This document shows, piece by piece, positions 1 to 7,607 of a stretch of DNA of 64,000 nt. Below the pieces are notes generated by a model. The model saw only the letters and a program-made list of their open reading frames with translations. It searched no databases and was not told where the DNA came from. The position numbers and the translations under genes are program-made. Location: NCBI GenBank assembly GCA_963727075.1, contig CAVSET010000001.1:737285-801284 (forward strand), read 5' to 3'. Every line of letters starts with the position of its first letter. The first letter of the stretch is position 1. Source of the stretch: Bog-756 sp963727075. Lineage in GTDB: Bacteria > Actinomycetota > Acidimicrobiia > Acidimicrobiales > RAAP-2.

Positions 1-2
1 CC

Positions 3-362
3 ACCGTCCGCCTCCGCATCGACGCTCCCGGCGGGCGGATCGGCCACGCCGAACTGCAGCTGGGTGACTCGGTGCTGATGCTGGCCGACGAGATGCCCGA
101 CATGGGGTTCCTCGGCCCCAAGTCGGTGGGCGGCACGCCCGTGACCATCTCGGTCTACGTGGAGGACGTGGACGCCACGTTCGACCGGGCCATCAAGGCC
201 GGGTCGACCGAGCGGCGCCCGGTCGAGGACCAGTTCTACGGGGACCGGGCCGGCCAGTTCGAGGACCCGTTCGGCCACCGCTGGAACGTGGCCACCCATA
301 TCGAGGACGTGGCCGAGGACGAGATGATGCGCCGGGCCACGCAGGTGATGACCGGGGGCTGA
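3..362 (+). CDS. VOC family (glyoxalase/PhnB-like) protein, 5'-truncated
   Basis: The reading frame is open from the first bases of the window and ends at TGA 360-362, so the start lies outside and about 119 codons are seen. It reads as the second half of a PhnB-like VOC protein: GRIGHAELQLGDSVLMLADE, then the VYVEDVDATFDRAIKAG stretch and FGHRWNVATHIEDV, the usual ending of this family. PhnB-like VOC proteins fold as paired beta-alpha-beta-beta-beta units; many are uncharacterised and do not have a proven glyoxalase activity. No metal ligand set can be judged from the fragment. The next gene is in the same direction after a 109 bp gap containing a tandem repeat. Substrate unknown. Confidence 0.85.
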   Translation, partial: TVRLRIDAPGGRIGHAELQLGDSVLMLADEMPDMGFLGPKSVGGTPVTISVYVEDVDATFDRAIKAGSTERRPVEDQFYGDRAGQFEDPFGHRWNVATHIEDVAEDEMMRRATQVMTGG

Positions 363-402
363 CCCGAGGGCGTCCCTCCCGTCGGGACGCACCGTGCCCT
401 CG

Positions 403-456
403 GATGGCACCCTGCCCCCGGATGGCATCGTGCCCCCGGATGGCATCGTGCCCCCG
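403..456 (+). repeat. 18-bp tandem repeat, three units
   Basis: Three head-to-tail 18-bp units at 403-420, 421-438 and 439-456; units two and three are identical (GATGGCATCGTGCCCCCG) and unit one differs at three bases, with a partial fourth copy upstream (391-402). It lies just before the chosen ATG (472) of the propeller lipoprotein. If translation began upstream at 394 it would encode repeated PPDGIV hexapeptides, but the signal-peptide position argues for the later start, so the repeat is probably in the leader. Confidence 0.75.
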
Positions 457-471
457 GATGACAGCCTCGCC

Positions 472-2598
472 ATGTCAGAATCCGTCCCGGTGGCCAACCG
501 ACACTCGAGGGCGCAGCGCATGCGCCGACGCCGTTGGCGCGCCACAAGTCTCGCCATCGTGCTGGCGGTGGTCATCGCCGGGGTTGCCTTCGCCTCGTGC
601 TCCGGCGGCGGCTCCACCGCATCGCCGACGACCACCGGATCACCGGTGAACGGCGGGTCGGGCCCGGCGCCGACCGGGCCCAGCTCCCTCGAAGCCGGGA
701 TCGAGCCCTGGCAGATGAACGCGCCGATCTCCAGGTCGTCGGTGGTGGCCGAGGCCGGAGGCCTCACCGTGCTCGGCGGGATCACCCCGTCGGGGTCCTC
801 GCTGTCGACGGTGTCGGTCGTCAACCTCTCCAACGGGACGGTGGCGGCGGCGGGCTCGCTCGCCGCCCCGGTCCATGACGCGGCCGCCTCCATCATCGGG
901 AGGAGCACCTTCATGTTCGGCGGCGGTTCCCCCGACACCTTTGCGACCGTCCAGTCGATCCCGACACCGCATGTGCCTCCCGGGACGGCATCGGCCGGCA
1001 CCGTCGTCGGTAAGCTCCCCGCGCCCCGCTCGGACCTGGCCGTCGCCACCCTCCCCGGCCCGAGTGGCGGCCGGACGGGGACGACGAGCTACATCATCGG
1101 TGGCTACGACGGAGCCAGCTACCTGCCCGACGTGCTGTCGACGGTCGACGGCACCCACTTCTCCCGGGTCGCCTCCCTGCCGGTCCCCGTCCGCTACCCG
1201 GCCGTGGTGTCGGAGGGCGGCAAGCTGTTCGCCTTCGGCGGGGAGACCAAGTCCTCCGGCTCGACCATCGCGGCCACCGACGACATCCAGGTGATCGATC
1301 CCGCCACGGGCCGGGCCGCCGTGGTCGGGCACCTCCCCCAACCCCTCTACGGTGCCTCGGCCTTCGTGATCGGCGGCACCGCGTATGTGGCCGGAGGCCA
1401 GGTCCCGGGCGGCATCACCCTCACCACCATCGAGGCGTTCGTCCCCGCCACCGGCAAGGTCCTCGCCGCCGGGCACCTGCCCCAAGCCGACGCCTTCGCC
1501 GGGTACACCACCCTCGGCTCCGGCCCGAGCGCGGTGGGCTACATGATCGGGGGCGAGGTCGCCTCCCAGTCCGGCAACGACCAGGCCGGCGTGGCCTCGG
1601 GCACACTGCAGTCGATCATCTCGCTCCGGCTCAGCCCGTACGGGGGCCCGGCCGGCCCTTCGGCGGCCGGCGCCCCCTTCTCGGGAACGTTCCTCATCGC
1701 CGACCGCGGCAATGACCGGCTGGTGGCCATCGACCCGAACCGCAACATCACCTGGCAGTACCCGTCGGCCAGCATGCCCCCGCCACCGGGCGGCTTCTAC
1801 TTCCCCGACGACGCCTTCTTCATCAAGCACGGGACAGGGATCATCTCCAACCAGGAGGACAACCACACCCTGGTCGAGATCGGCTACCCATCGGGCCGGC
1901 TGCTCTTCCAGTACGGCCAGGCCGGCCGGCCGGGCTCGGCACCCGGGTTCCTCTACCAACCCGATGACGCCTACCTGCTCAAGTCCGGGGCCATCACGGT
2001 GGCCGATGCGTCGAACAACCGCATCCTCTTCATATCCCCCCAGGGCCAGGTCACCGGGCAGATCGGCAACGGCGCCGACGTGCACAACCCACCCACTTCC
2101 ATCGCCTACCCCAACGGCGACACCCCGCTGGCCAACGGGAACGTGCTGGTGTCCGAGATCAACGGATCGTGGGTCGACGAGTTCACCCCCACCGGCGGGG
2201 TGGTGTGGTCGCTGCACTTCCCGACCGTCAACTACCCATCCGACCCCCAGCAGCTCGGGCCCAATCTCTACCTGATGACCGACTACAACCCGCCGGGCGA
2301 GGGCCGGATCCTCGAGTTCAACCGATCGGGGCAGATCCCGTGGACCTACGACGCGACATCCGGCGACGCCGCGCTCAAGAAGCCATCACTGGCCGAGCGC
2401 CTGCCCAACGGCCTGATCATGGTCAACGACGACTACCGCCACCGGGTGGTGGCCATCGACCCGACCACCCTGTCGATCGTCTGGCAGTATGGGATCACCG
2501 ACGTGTCGGGGACGGCGCCCGGGCTTCTCTCCATCCCCGACGGGTTCGACAACCTGTACGCCAACGGGACCACACCCACCCACCCCGATACCGGTTGA
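472..2598 (+). CDS. Secreted lipoprotein with Kelch-like and NHL/PQQ-like beta-propeller halves
   Basis: About 708 residues from ATG 472. This start places a basic stretch (AQRMRRRRWR) before a hydrophobic helix ending in VAFASC, a plausible though imperfect lipobox, so an exported lipoprotein is likely; an upstream in-frame ATG at 394 would add a repeat-coded tail with no export signal. The first half carries about six Kelch-like blades marked by Gly-Gly pairs (FMFGGG, SYIIGGYDG, LFAFGGETK, AYVAGGQVPGG, GYMIGGEV). The second half, from about residue 410, has NHL/PQQ-like blades such as ADRGNDRLVAIDPN, ADASNNRILFISPQG and NDDYRHRVVAIDPTT. Such double propellers bind ligands or partners outside the cell; no catalytic site is evident. 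It precedes a lipoprotein/ABC operon but is separated from it by 68 bp. Confidence 0.8.
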   Translation: MSESVPVANRHSRAQRMRRRRWRATSLAIVLAVVIAGVAFASCSGGGSTASPTTTGSPVNGGSGPAPTGPSSLEAGIEPWQMNAPISRSSVVAEAGGLTVLGGITPSGSSLSTVSVVNLSNGTVAAAGSLAAPVHDAAASIIGRSTFMFGGGSPDTFATVQSIPTPHVPPGTASAGTVVGKLPAPRSDLAVATLPGPSGGRTGTTSYIIGGYDGASYLPDVLSTVDGTHFSRVASLPVPVRYPAVVSEGGKLFAFGGETKSSGSTIAATDDIQVIDPATGRAAVVGHLPQPLYGASAFVIGGTAYVAGGQVPGGITLTTIEAFVPATGKVLAAGHLPQADAFAGYTTLGSGPSAVGYMIGGEVASQSGNDQAGVASGTLQSIISLRLSPYGGPAGPSAAGAPFSGTFLIADRGNDRLVAIDPNRNITWQYPSASMPPPPGGFYFPDDAFFIKHGTGIISNQEDNHTLVEIGYPSGRLLFQYGQAGRPGSAPGFLYQPDDAYLLKSGAITVADASNNRILFISPQGQVTGQIGNGADVHNPPTSIAYPNGDTPLANGNVLVSEINGSWVDEFTPTGGVVWSLHFPTVNYPSDPQQLGPNLYLMTDYNPPGEGRILEFNRSGQIPWTYDATSGDAALKKPSLAERLPNGLIMVNDDYRHRVVAIDPTTLSIVWQYGITDVSGTAPGLLSIPDGFDNLYANGTTPTHPDTG

Positions 2599-2666
2599 GA
2601 CAACGCGACCACGTGCCGGGCGCGGCGACACCGGGCCATCCCACCACTCGGTCCGGCTGTGCGAGC

Positions 2667-3662
2667 ATGGGCACCTTGGGCCCTGATCCCCGAACAGATC
2701 CCCTCGAACGCCGGCCGAGGGCACGAGCCCGCCGAGTCCCGAGGGCAACCCGATCGGCTTCGCTCTCCGCCGCCTCGCTCGTCCTCCTCACCACTGCGCT
2801 GGCCGGTTGCGGTTCCACTACGGCGGCCGGATCCCCCACCGGTACCGTGCCGACGGCGTCCTCCCCGTCCTCTCCGCAAGCGCTGGCGGCGGTGTCCCAC
2901 GCCGTCGGCGCCACCATGGGCCTCACCGGCTCCTTCGATCTGACGTTCTCGGACGTGCCGGTCGGCAGCAAGGCCGCCACCCCACAGGACGCCAGTGGGG
3001 TGGCCGACTTCCGGAGCCCGTCGGCCACCATCCAGCTCAAGCTTCCTCCCGGTTCTGGGGGGGCCGAGCGGATGGTCTTCTTGCCCGGCACCGTATTCAT
3101 CAAGCCGCCTCCGTCCACCCCGCCCCTCCGGGCCGGAAAGCCCTGGATCTTCGCCAACTTCGCCGACATCGCCAAGTACCGAGTCAACTTCCCCCCTTAC
3201 ATCGTGCAGACCGAGAGCGTCAATCCGGCCTTCGTCCTCTATGAGCTCTCGTGGGGCGCGGTGTCGGCCGCACCGCTCGGGAAGACGGCGCTCGGTGGGC
3301 AGCACGCCGATGCCTACGTGGTCACCGTCAATCTCGACCAGGCGCTGTCACGCAGCACCGGACCAGCCGGCGACGACTTCGCCCGAGCCCTGGCATCGGA
3401 AGTCTCGTCATTCGGGAACGCCGCGGCCACCAGCCACCCGACCACGAACGTCGAGGTATGGGTCGACTCTGCCAGTCGCCTCGTCGGAGCGCGGAGCAGC
3501 CCGCCCGGCGCGGGCATCGGAACCCTGACCCTCACCGTCACCAAGTTCGGCGTTCCGGTCCATGTCGACAAACCGCCGCGGTCAACAGTGGTAGACATCG
3601 CGGCCATGATCCCGGGAGGCGAGCAGGAAGCGCTGAACGGCGGGGACTCGGATGGCGCGTGA
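2667..3662 (+). CDS. Putative lipoprotein, LppX/LprG-like fold suspected
   Basis: 331 residues from ATG 2667; earlier in-frame starts would run into the previous gene. After an Arg-rich N-terminus comes a hydrophobic stretch ending LTTALAGC, a good lipobox. The mature part has the pattern GLTGSFDLTFSDVPVG, a FRSPSATIQLKLPPG strand and a late GTLTLTVTKFGVPVHVDKPP, which resembles the shape of actinobacterial LppX/LprAFG-like lipoproteins that carry a hydrophobic ligand; this is a resemblance, not a motif match. The stop overlaps the GTG of the ABC ATPase gene (GTGA, 3659-3662), so it is translationally coupled and likely serves the transporter as an extracytoplasmic partner. Confidence 0.7.
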   Translation: MGTLGPDPRTDPLERRPRARARRVPRATRSASLSAASLVLLTTALAGCGSTTAAGSPTGTVPTASSPSSPQALAAVSHAVGATMGLTGSFDLTFSDVPVGSKAATPQDASGVADFRSPSATIQLKLPPGSGGAERMVFLPGTVFIKPPPSTPPLRAGKPWIFANFADIAKYRVNFPPYIVQTESVNPAFVLYELSWGAVSAAPLGKTALGGQHADAYVVTVNLDQALSRSTGPAGDDFARALASEVSSFGNAAATSHPTTNVEVWVDSASRLVGARSSPPGAGIGTLTLTVTKFGVPVHVDKPPRSTVVDIAAMIPGGEQEALNGGDSDGA

Positions 3663-4627
3663 GCCAGCCGACCCGAGGCCGGGGCCCCGCTGCCGTCCCA
3701 GCCGTCCGCACCGAACAGCTGACCAAGCGGCTGCGCAACGGCATCGTGGCCGTCGACCACCTCGACCTGGTGGTCGAGCCCGGGCGGGTGGTCGGGTTGG
3801 TCGGGCCCAACGGGTCGGGCAAGACCATCACCCTCCGCATCCTGCTCGGTCTGGTCCGCCCGACGTCCGGCCGGGCCTTCCTATTCGGCCAGGAGGTGCG
3901 CCCCGGGGCGACGGTGCTCCGGCGGGTCGGCGCCCTGGTCGACGGGCCGGGGTTCGTGCCCCACCTGTCGGGACGGCGCAACCTCGAGCTGGCCGTCCGG
4001 CAGATCGAGCTCACGGGGGGCCGGACCGACATCGACCGCGCCGTCGAGCTGGCCCGCCTCGGCGAGGCCATCGATCGTCCGTTCTCGGGCTACTCGCACG
4101 GCATGGGCTACCGGCTGGCCCTGGCCCAGGCGCTGCTCGACGCACCCGATCTCGTGCTGTTGGACGAGCCCACCACCGGCATGGACCCGGGACAACTGGC
4201 CGAGGTGCATGCCGCCATCGCCGGGTGCGCCCGCATCGGCACCACCGTGCTGCTCTCGACGCACCGACTGTCCGAGGTCGAACAGGTGTGCACCGACGCC
4301 GCCGTCATGCACGCCGGGCGTCTTCTGGCCGCCGGTCCGGTGGTCGATCTGGTGGGACCCCAACGGGTGGTGCTGCTGATCGAGGACGCCGACAGCGCCG
4401 TCTCCGTGCTGCGCAGAGTGCCCGGCGTGTCGGATGCCGTCGTCGTCGTTCCGGGTACGGTCGCCGTCGAGGGTGAGTCCCTCCGCCCGGTCGAGCTGTG
4501 CGATGCCCTGGTGACGGCGGGTCTCACCGTCTCCGGGTTCCGGACCGCCAGCTTCGCCGACTCGTACGCCGACATGGTCGACGCGGCGAACAGTGGCCGG
4601 CGACCGGCGGAGCCCGCTCAGCCTTGA
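3659..4627 (+). CDS. ABC transporter ATP-binding protein (ABC-2 type)
   Basis: 322 residues from GTG 3659, chosen because it overlaps the upstream stop (GTGA) and puts the ATPase core at the usual place. Walker A GPNGSGKT (about residues 49-56), Walker B LVLLDEPTTGMDP and the H-loop STHRLSE are clear. The signature is SHGMGYRLALAQAL rather than LSGGQ, a change seen in drug-export/bacitracin-type ABC-2 ATPases. A C-terminal extension of about 90 residues follows, common in DrrA/CcmA-like subunits. It would power the two permeases encoded next; its stop overlaps the following TTG start (TTGA). Substrate unknown; the linked lipoprotein hints at export of a lipid or hydrophobic compound. Confidence 0.92.
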   Translation: MSQPTRGRGPAAVPAVRTEQLTKRLRNGIVAVDHLDLVVEPGRVVGLVGPNGSGKTITLRILLGLVRPTSGRAFLFGQEVRPGATVLRRVGALVDGPGFVPHLSGRRNLELAVRQIELTGGRTDIDRAVELARLGEAIDRPFSGYSHGMGYRLALAQALLDAPDLVLLDEPTTGMDPGQLAEVHAAIAGCARIGTTVLLSTHRLSEVEQVCTDAAVMHAGRLLAAGPVVDLVGPQRVVLLIEDADSAVSVLRRVPGVSDAVVVVPGTVAVEGESLRPVELCDALVTAGLTVSGFRTASFADSYADMVDAANSGRRPAEPAQP

Positions 4628-5466
4628 TCGCCATCGAGTGGCACAAGCAGGTTCGGCGGCGGAGGACCTACTTGGCCCTCGGAGCCGTGGCCGGCTTTTC
4701 GGTCGCACTGACCATCGCACTGGGGGCAACTGGCCCGGCGCAGATCGAGTTCATCGGCGACCTCCCCCTGTTGATGATCCCGCGGTCGTCCGGGCTGAGC
4801 GTCCCGGTCATCGCCCTGTCGAGCACGATGAAGTTCCTCCTTCCCCTGGCGGTGGCACTGTTCGCCGGGGATGCGGTGGCGGGCGATGCCAGCTGGGGCA
4901 GCCTGCGTTACACCCTGGCACGGCCGGTGTCGCGCGCCCGGGTCCTCTGGTCGAAGGCGGCGGTGGCCGGCGCGCTCTCGTTGACGGCGGTGCTGATCCT
5001 GGCCCTGGTCGCCTTCGTGGTCGGTGGCCTCGCTTTCGGGTGGCACCCCTTGCGGGTCACCGACGGGAGCACGTCCACCCCGGGCCACCCCGACTCGGTG
5101 GTCGTCCCGGCGGCAACCGCGCTCGGCCACCTCGGTGTGGGCGTTCTCTATGTGGGAGCCGGCATGACCAGCATCTTCGCCCTCGCCTTCTTCCTCTCCA
5201 CCACGACCAAGCGGTCGGTGGTGGCGGTGGCCGGCGGGGTGTCCCTCACCATCGTGTCGCGCATCTTCAACGCCGACTACTTCCCCGGGATCGCGGTCGT
5301 CAACCGCTACATGCCGAACAACGACATCGACATATGGCAGCACCTCTTCACCCGCTCACCCGATCTGTCGGCCGTCCCGCACTTCCTCGTCCTCCAGGGC
5401 GTCTATGTGGCCGTCTTCATGTCCCTTGCCCACTGGTGGTTCACGCGCAAGGACGTGCTCGATTGA
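4624..5466 (+). CDS. ABC-2 type transporter permease (first of tandem pair)
   Basis: 280 residues from TTG 4624, which overlaps the ATPase stop as TTGA; no better start lies nearby in frame, and the sequence IAIEWHKQVRRRRTYLALG then leads directly into the first membrane helix. About six hydrophobic segments are visible. The conserved GDAVAGDASWGSLRYTLARP followed by SRARVLWSKAAVAG is typical of ABC2_membrane subunits. It is a clear paralogue of the next gene, with the same start pattern (TTG, then an acidic residue and K-Q-V-R). It probably forms a heterodimeric membrane channel with that protein, driven by the upstream ATPase. Confidence 0.88.
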   Translation: MIAIEWHKQVRRRRTYLALGAVAGFSVALTIALGATGPAQIEFIGDLPLLMIPRSSGLSVPVIALSSTMKFLLPLAVALFAGDAVAGDASWGSLRYTLARPVSRARVLWSKAAVAGALSLTAVLILALVAFVVGGLAFGWHPLRVTDGSTSTPGHPDSVVVPAATALGHLGVGVLYVGAGMTSIFALAFFLSTTTKRSVVAVAGGVSLTIVSRIFNADYFPGIAVVNRYMPNNDIDIWQHLFTRSPDLSAVPHFLVLQGVYVAVFMSLAHWWFTRKDVLD

Positions 5467-5485
5467 CTCTCCAGGACGTGCCCGA

Positions 5486-6325
5486 TTGATAGGCATCGAA
5501 CTGGCCAAGCAGGTCCGGCGGCCGGGTTACTGGGCCGTCCTGGCCGTGATGTGTGCCGCCTCCGTCGTCATCACCATGATCATCGCCCTCACCAGTGCGG
5601 CGACACCGGAGCGGTTGGGTGACTACGGATCGGTTATTCCCAACTCGTCGGGCCTGGCCATGGCGCCGGTGACGTTGAACGCGTTGGTGCTGTTCCTGCT
5701 GCCACTGTCGACGGCAATCTACGCCGGCGAGGCCGTGGCCGGCGAAGCATCGTGGGGAAGTCTGCGCTACGTGCTGGCCCGACCGGTCACCCGACGGCGG
5801 GTGCTGGGATCGAAGGTGGCAGTTGCCGGGCTCTTCTCGCTGACCGCGGTGGCCATGGTTCCGGTGGCCGGCCTGTTGGCGGGCTTGGTGGCCTTCGGCT
5901 GGCATCCCCTGAGCGTCATCGACCTGCAGCATGCCTCACCGTTTGCCAGCGGCCTCGCCACCTTCGCCCCGCTCGACGCGGTCGGACGTATCGGACTGGC
6001 CACCGCGGTGGTGGCATTGACCATGTCCAGTACCTTCGCGTTCGCCATCCTTTGCTCGACCCTCACCGATCGGCCGTTCGCGGCGGTGACCGGGGGCGCG
6101 CTGCTGAGCTTCGTCTCCCGTTCTCTCGACAACATCCCCGGCCTGCACGCCCTTGGGCCGTGGCTACCGATGACCAACCGCGGGGCCGGTCTGTGGACAC
6201 AGGTACTGTTCCGACCCACTGACTTCAGCGGCTACCCGCGCCTCGCCCTGGTTCAAGCCGTGTACACCGCGGTCTTCCTCACCGTCGCCTGGGTCTGGTT
6301 CACCCGCAAGGATGGGCTGAGCTGA
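5486..6325 (+). CDS. ABC-2 type transporter permease (second of tandem pair)
   Basis: 279 residues from TTG 5486, 19 bp after the previous stop. The start is chosen because it aligns with that of the upstream paralogue (IGIELAKQVRRPGYWAVL against IAIEWHKQVRRRRTYLAL). The signature GEAVAGEASWGSLRYVLARP with TRRRVLGSKVAVAG matches the first permease nearly residue for residue, and both end in the same VWFTRKDGLS / WWFTRKDVLD tail. Six or so membrane helices are visible. The pair arose by duplication and is likely to work as a heterodimer. Last gene of the lipoprotein-ATPase-permease-permease operon. Confidence 0.87.
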   Translation: MIGIELAKQVRRPGYWAVLAVMCAASVVITMIIALTSAATPERLGDYGSVIPNSSGLAMAPVTLNALVLFLLPLSTAIYAGEAVAGEASWGSLRYVLARPVTRRRVLGSKVAVAGLFSLTAVAMVPVAGLLAGLVAFGWHPLSVIDLQHASPFASGLATFAPLDAVGRIGLATAVVALTMSSTFAFAILCSTLTDRPFAAVTGGALLSFVSRSLDNIPGLHALGPWLPMTNRGAGLWTQVLFRPTDFSGYPRLALVQAVYTAVFLTVAWVWFTRKDGLS

Positions 6326-6451
6326 GCCAGGGGACCGCGCCGTGCCCCTCCGCCCGGTCGGCGGCCTCCCGCCCGGACTCAGCCCGGGCGGACTCCTCGG
6401 CCTCCGTCTCCGTATCTCGGCCATCCCTCCCGGGGTGGAAACAATTGGGAA

Positions 6452-6480
6452 TTGACAGGTCGGGTTCGACCAAATAATGT
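6452..6480 (+). promoter_or_regulatory. Sigma70-type promoter with dyad operator in the spacer
   Basis: TTGACA (6452-6457) and TAATGT (6475-6480) are separated by exactly 17 bp, a near-consensus housekeeping promoter that is unusual in such GC-rich DNA. The spacer holds an inverted repeat GGTCG-GGTT-CGACC (6458-6471), well placed for a repressor that blocks polymerase. Transcription would start near 6487, 26 bp before the DUF3224 start. The MarR-like regulator two genes along is the obvious candidate to bind it. Confidence 0.7.
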
Positions 6481-6512
6481 ATGACGCATGCATTAAAGCT
6501 TGAGGAGGCGTC

Positions 6513-6908
6513 ATGACCCAGCACATCGAAGGCTCATTCGAGGTCACCTCGTGGGCAGAGGAGCAGGCCAGCGGGCTCGAGGAGTCAGCCAAGGTGTCGA
6601 CCGCGACGATCGGGCAGCGGTTCAGTGGGGGCATCGAGGCCGACACCATCACCGACACGGTGATGACCTACCACGACGATGGCACGGCCGAATTCGTCGC
6701 CTACCAAAGGGTGACGGGGCGGGTCGGCGACAAGGCCGGCAGCTTCGTGTTGCGGGGATTCGGGCGCTACGACGGCGAGGAGGCCACCACCGAGCTCGAG
6801 GTGGTTCCGGGCTCGGCCCGCGGCGAGCTGTCTGGTCTGACCGGGCGGGGCGTGGCGGTCGCGCCGCATGGACCGACCGGGACCTTCCGCTTCGACCTCG
6901 ACGTCTGA
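6513..6908 (+). CDS. DUF3224 domain-containing protein
   Basis: 131 residues from ATG 6513 with a strong Shine-Dalgarno (GAGGAGG) just upstream. The whole length matches the DUF3224 pattern: GSFEVTSW near the start, then KVSTATIGQRFSGGIEADT, the MTYHDDGTAEFVAYQRVTG strand, GSFVLRGFGRYDG and a GTFRFDLDV end. The family forms a small beta-barrel of unknown role (allene-oxide-cyclase-barrel-like); members often sit beside transcription regulators. Here it shares a promoter with a MarR-type gene that starts 2 bp after its stop, so the two form one transcription unit. Confidence 0.92.
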   Translation: MTQHIEGSFEVTSWAEEQASGLEESAKVSTATIGQRFSGGIEADTITDTVMTYHDDGTAEFVAYQRVTGRVGDKAGSFVLRGFGRYDGEEATTELEVVPGSARGELSGLTGRGVAVAPHGPTGTFRFDLDV

Positions 6909-6910
6909 CG

Positions 6911-7471
6911 GTGGCCGACAGCGGCCCGGCGCGGGCGGCCAACCTGCTCGGCGCCCTGGCTCTGGCGGTGACCGACCGCTGCGTGCACGCCGCGGGCGAG
7001 GCCAGCGGGCACGCCGAATCCGACGCCGTCGCGCTCTCCGCCCTCGACCAGTTCCTCGGCGGCACCTCGATCGACCGGCTGGCGTCGGTGGTCGGGCTCA
7101 GCCAGTCGGGGGCGGTGCGCCTCGTCAACCGGCTGGAACTCGAAGGGCTCCTGCAGCGGGGCCCCGGTCTCGATGGACGGGTCACCTCGGTCTTGCCGAC
7201 ACCCGCGGGCCGGCGGGCGGCGAGACGCATCGAGGCCACCCGGCTCCGCTTGCTGGCGGAGGCGCTCGAGCCGCTCGACCCAACCGAGCAGGCTGCGTTG
7301 GCCGCGCTGGCCGGGAAGGTCCTCGTCGGCATGATGCGGGAGCCCGGTGCCACCCGGTGGACGTGCCGGTTGTGCGATCTCGCCGCCTGCGGGCGCCGCT
7401 CGGGCCACTGCCCGGTCGAACAGGCGGCACGTGCTCGCTACGGGGAGCCCCCGGACCCGCCGAGCGAGTGA
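6911..7471 (+). CDS. MarR family regulator with C-terminal cysteine cluster
   Basis: 186 residues from GTG 6911, directly after the DUF3224 stop. A MarR-like winged helix is visible at about residues 40-95: LSALDQFLGG, the helix-turn-helix IDRLASVVGLSQSGAVRLVN and wing DGRVTSVLPTPAGRRAARR. The C-terminus carries CRLCDLAACGRRSGHCPV, four cysteines in C-x2-C-x4-C-x6-C spacing, plus a histidine, suggesting a bound metal or a thiol redox switch; this tail is not part of the core MarR fold. It may act as an autorepressor on the dyad at 6458-6471. The inducer, perhaps an oxidant or metal, is inference. Confidence 0.88.
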   Translation: MADSGPARAANLLGALALAVTDRCVHAAGEASGHAESDAVALSALDQFLGGTSIDRLASVVGLSQSGAVRLVNRLELEGLLQRGPGLDGRVTSVLPTPAGRRAARRIEATRLRLLAEALEPLDPTEQAALAALAGKVLVGMMREPGATRWTCRLCDLAACGRRSGHCPVEQAARARYGEPPDPPSE

Positions 7472-7607
7472 CCGGTCCGTGACACCGGTCGCCAGCGTTG
7501 CTAGCAATGGAGCATGCAGTGCGGTACCCAAGCGAACATGTGTTGGCGGCGTCCTCCGGTGCGACATCTGCGCATGAACAGGCCGGTCCGGGTTGACCGA
7601 TCGGTTC

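Noticed and set aside
403..456. Short CRISPR-like array
   Set aside because: Units are contiguous with no spacers; it is a simple tandem repeat. No other CRISPR-like repeats were seen in the window.
236..547. Minus-strand frame with repeated GARCHP units
   Set aside because: It is the antisense reading of the 18-bp tandem repeat; no start signal or function.
640..2217. Long minus-strand open frame opposite the propeller lipoprotein
   Set aside because: Gly/Arg/Asp-rich with no domain or start signal; it is the antisense shadow expected in GC-rich DNA, and the plus-strand gene has blades and a signal peptide.
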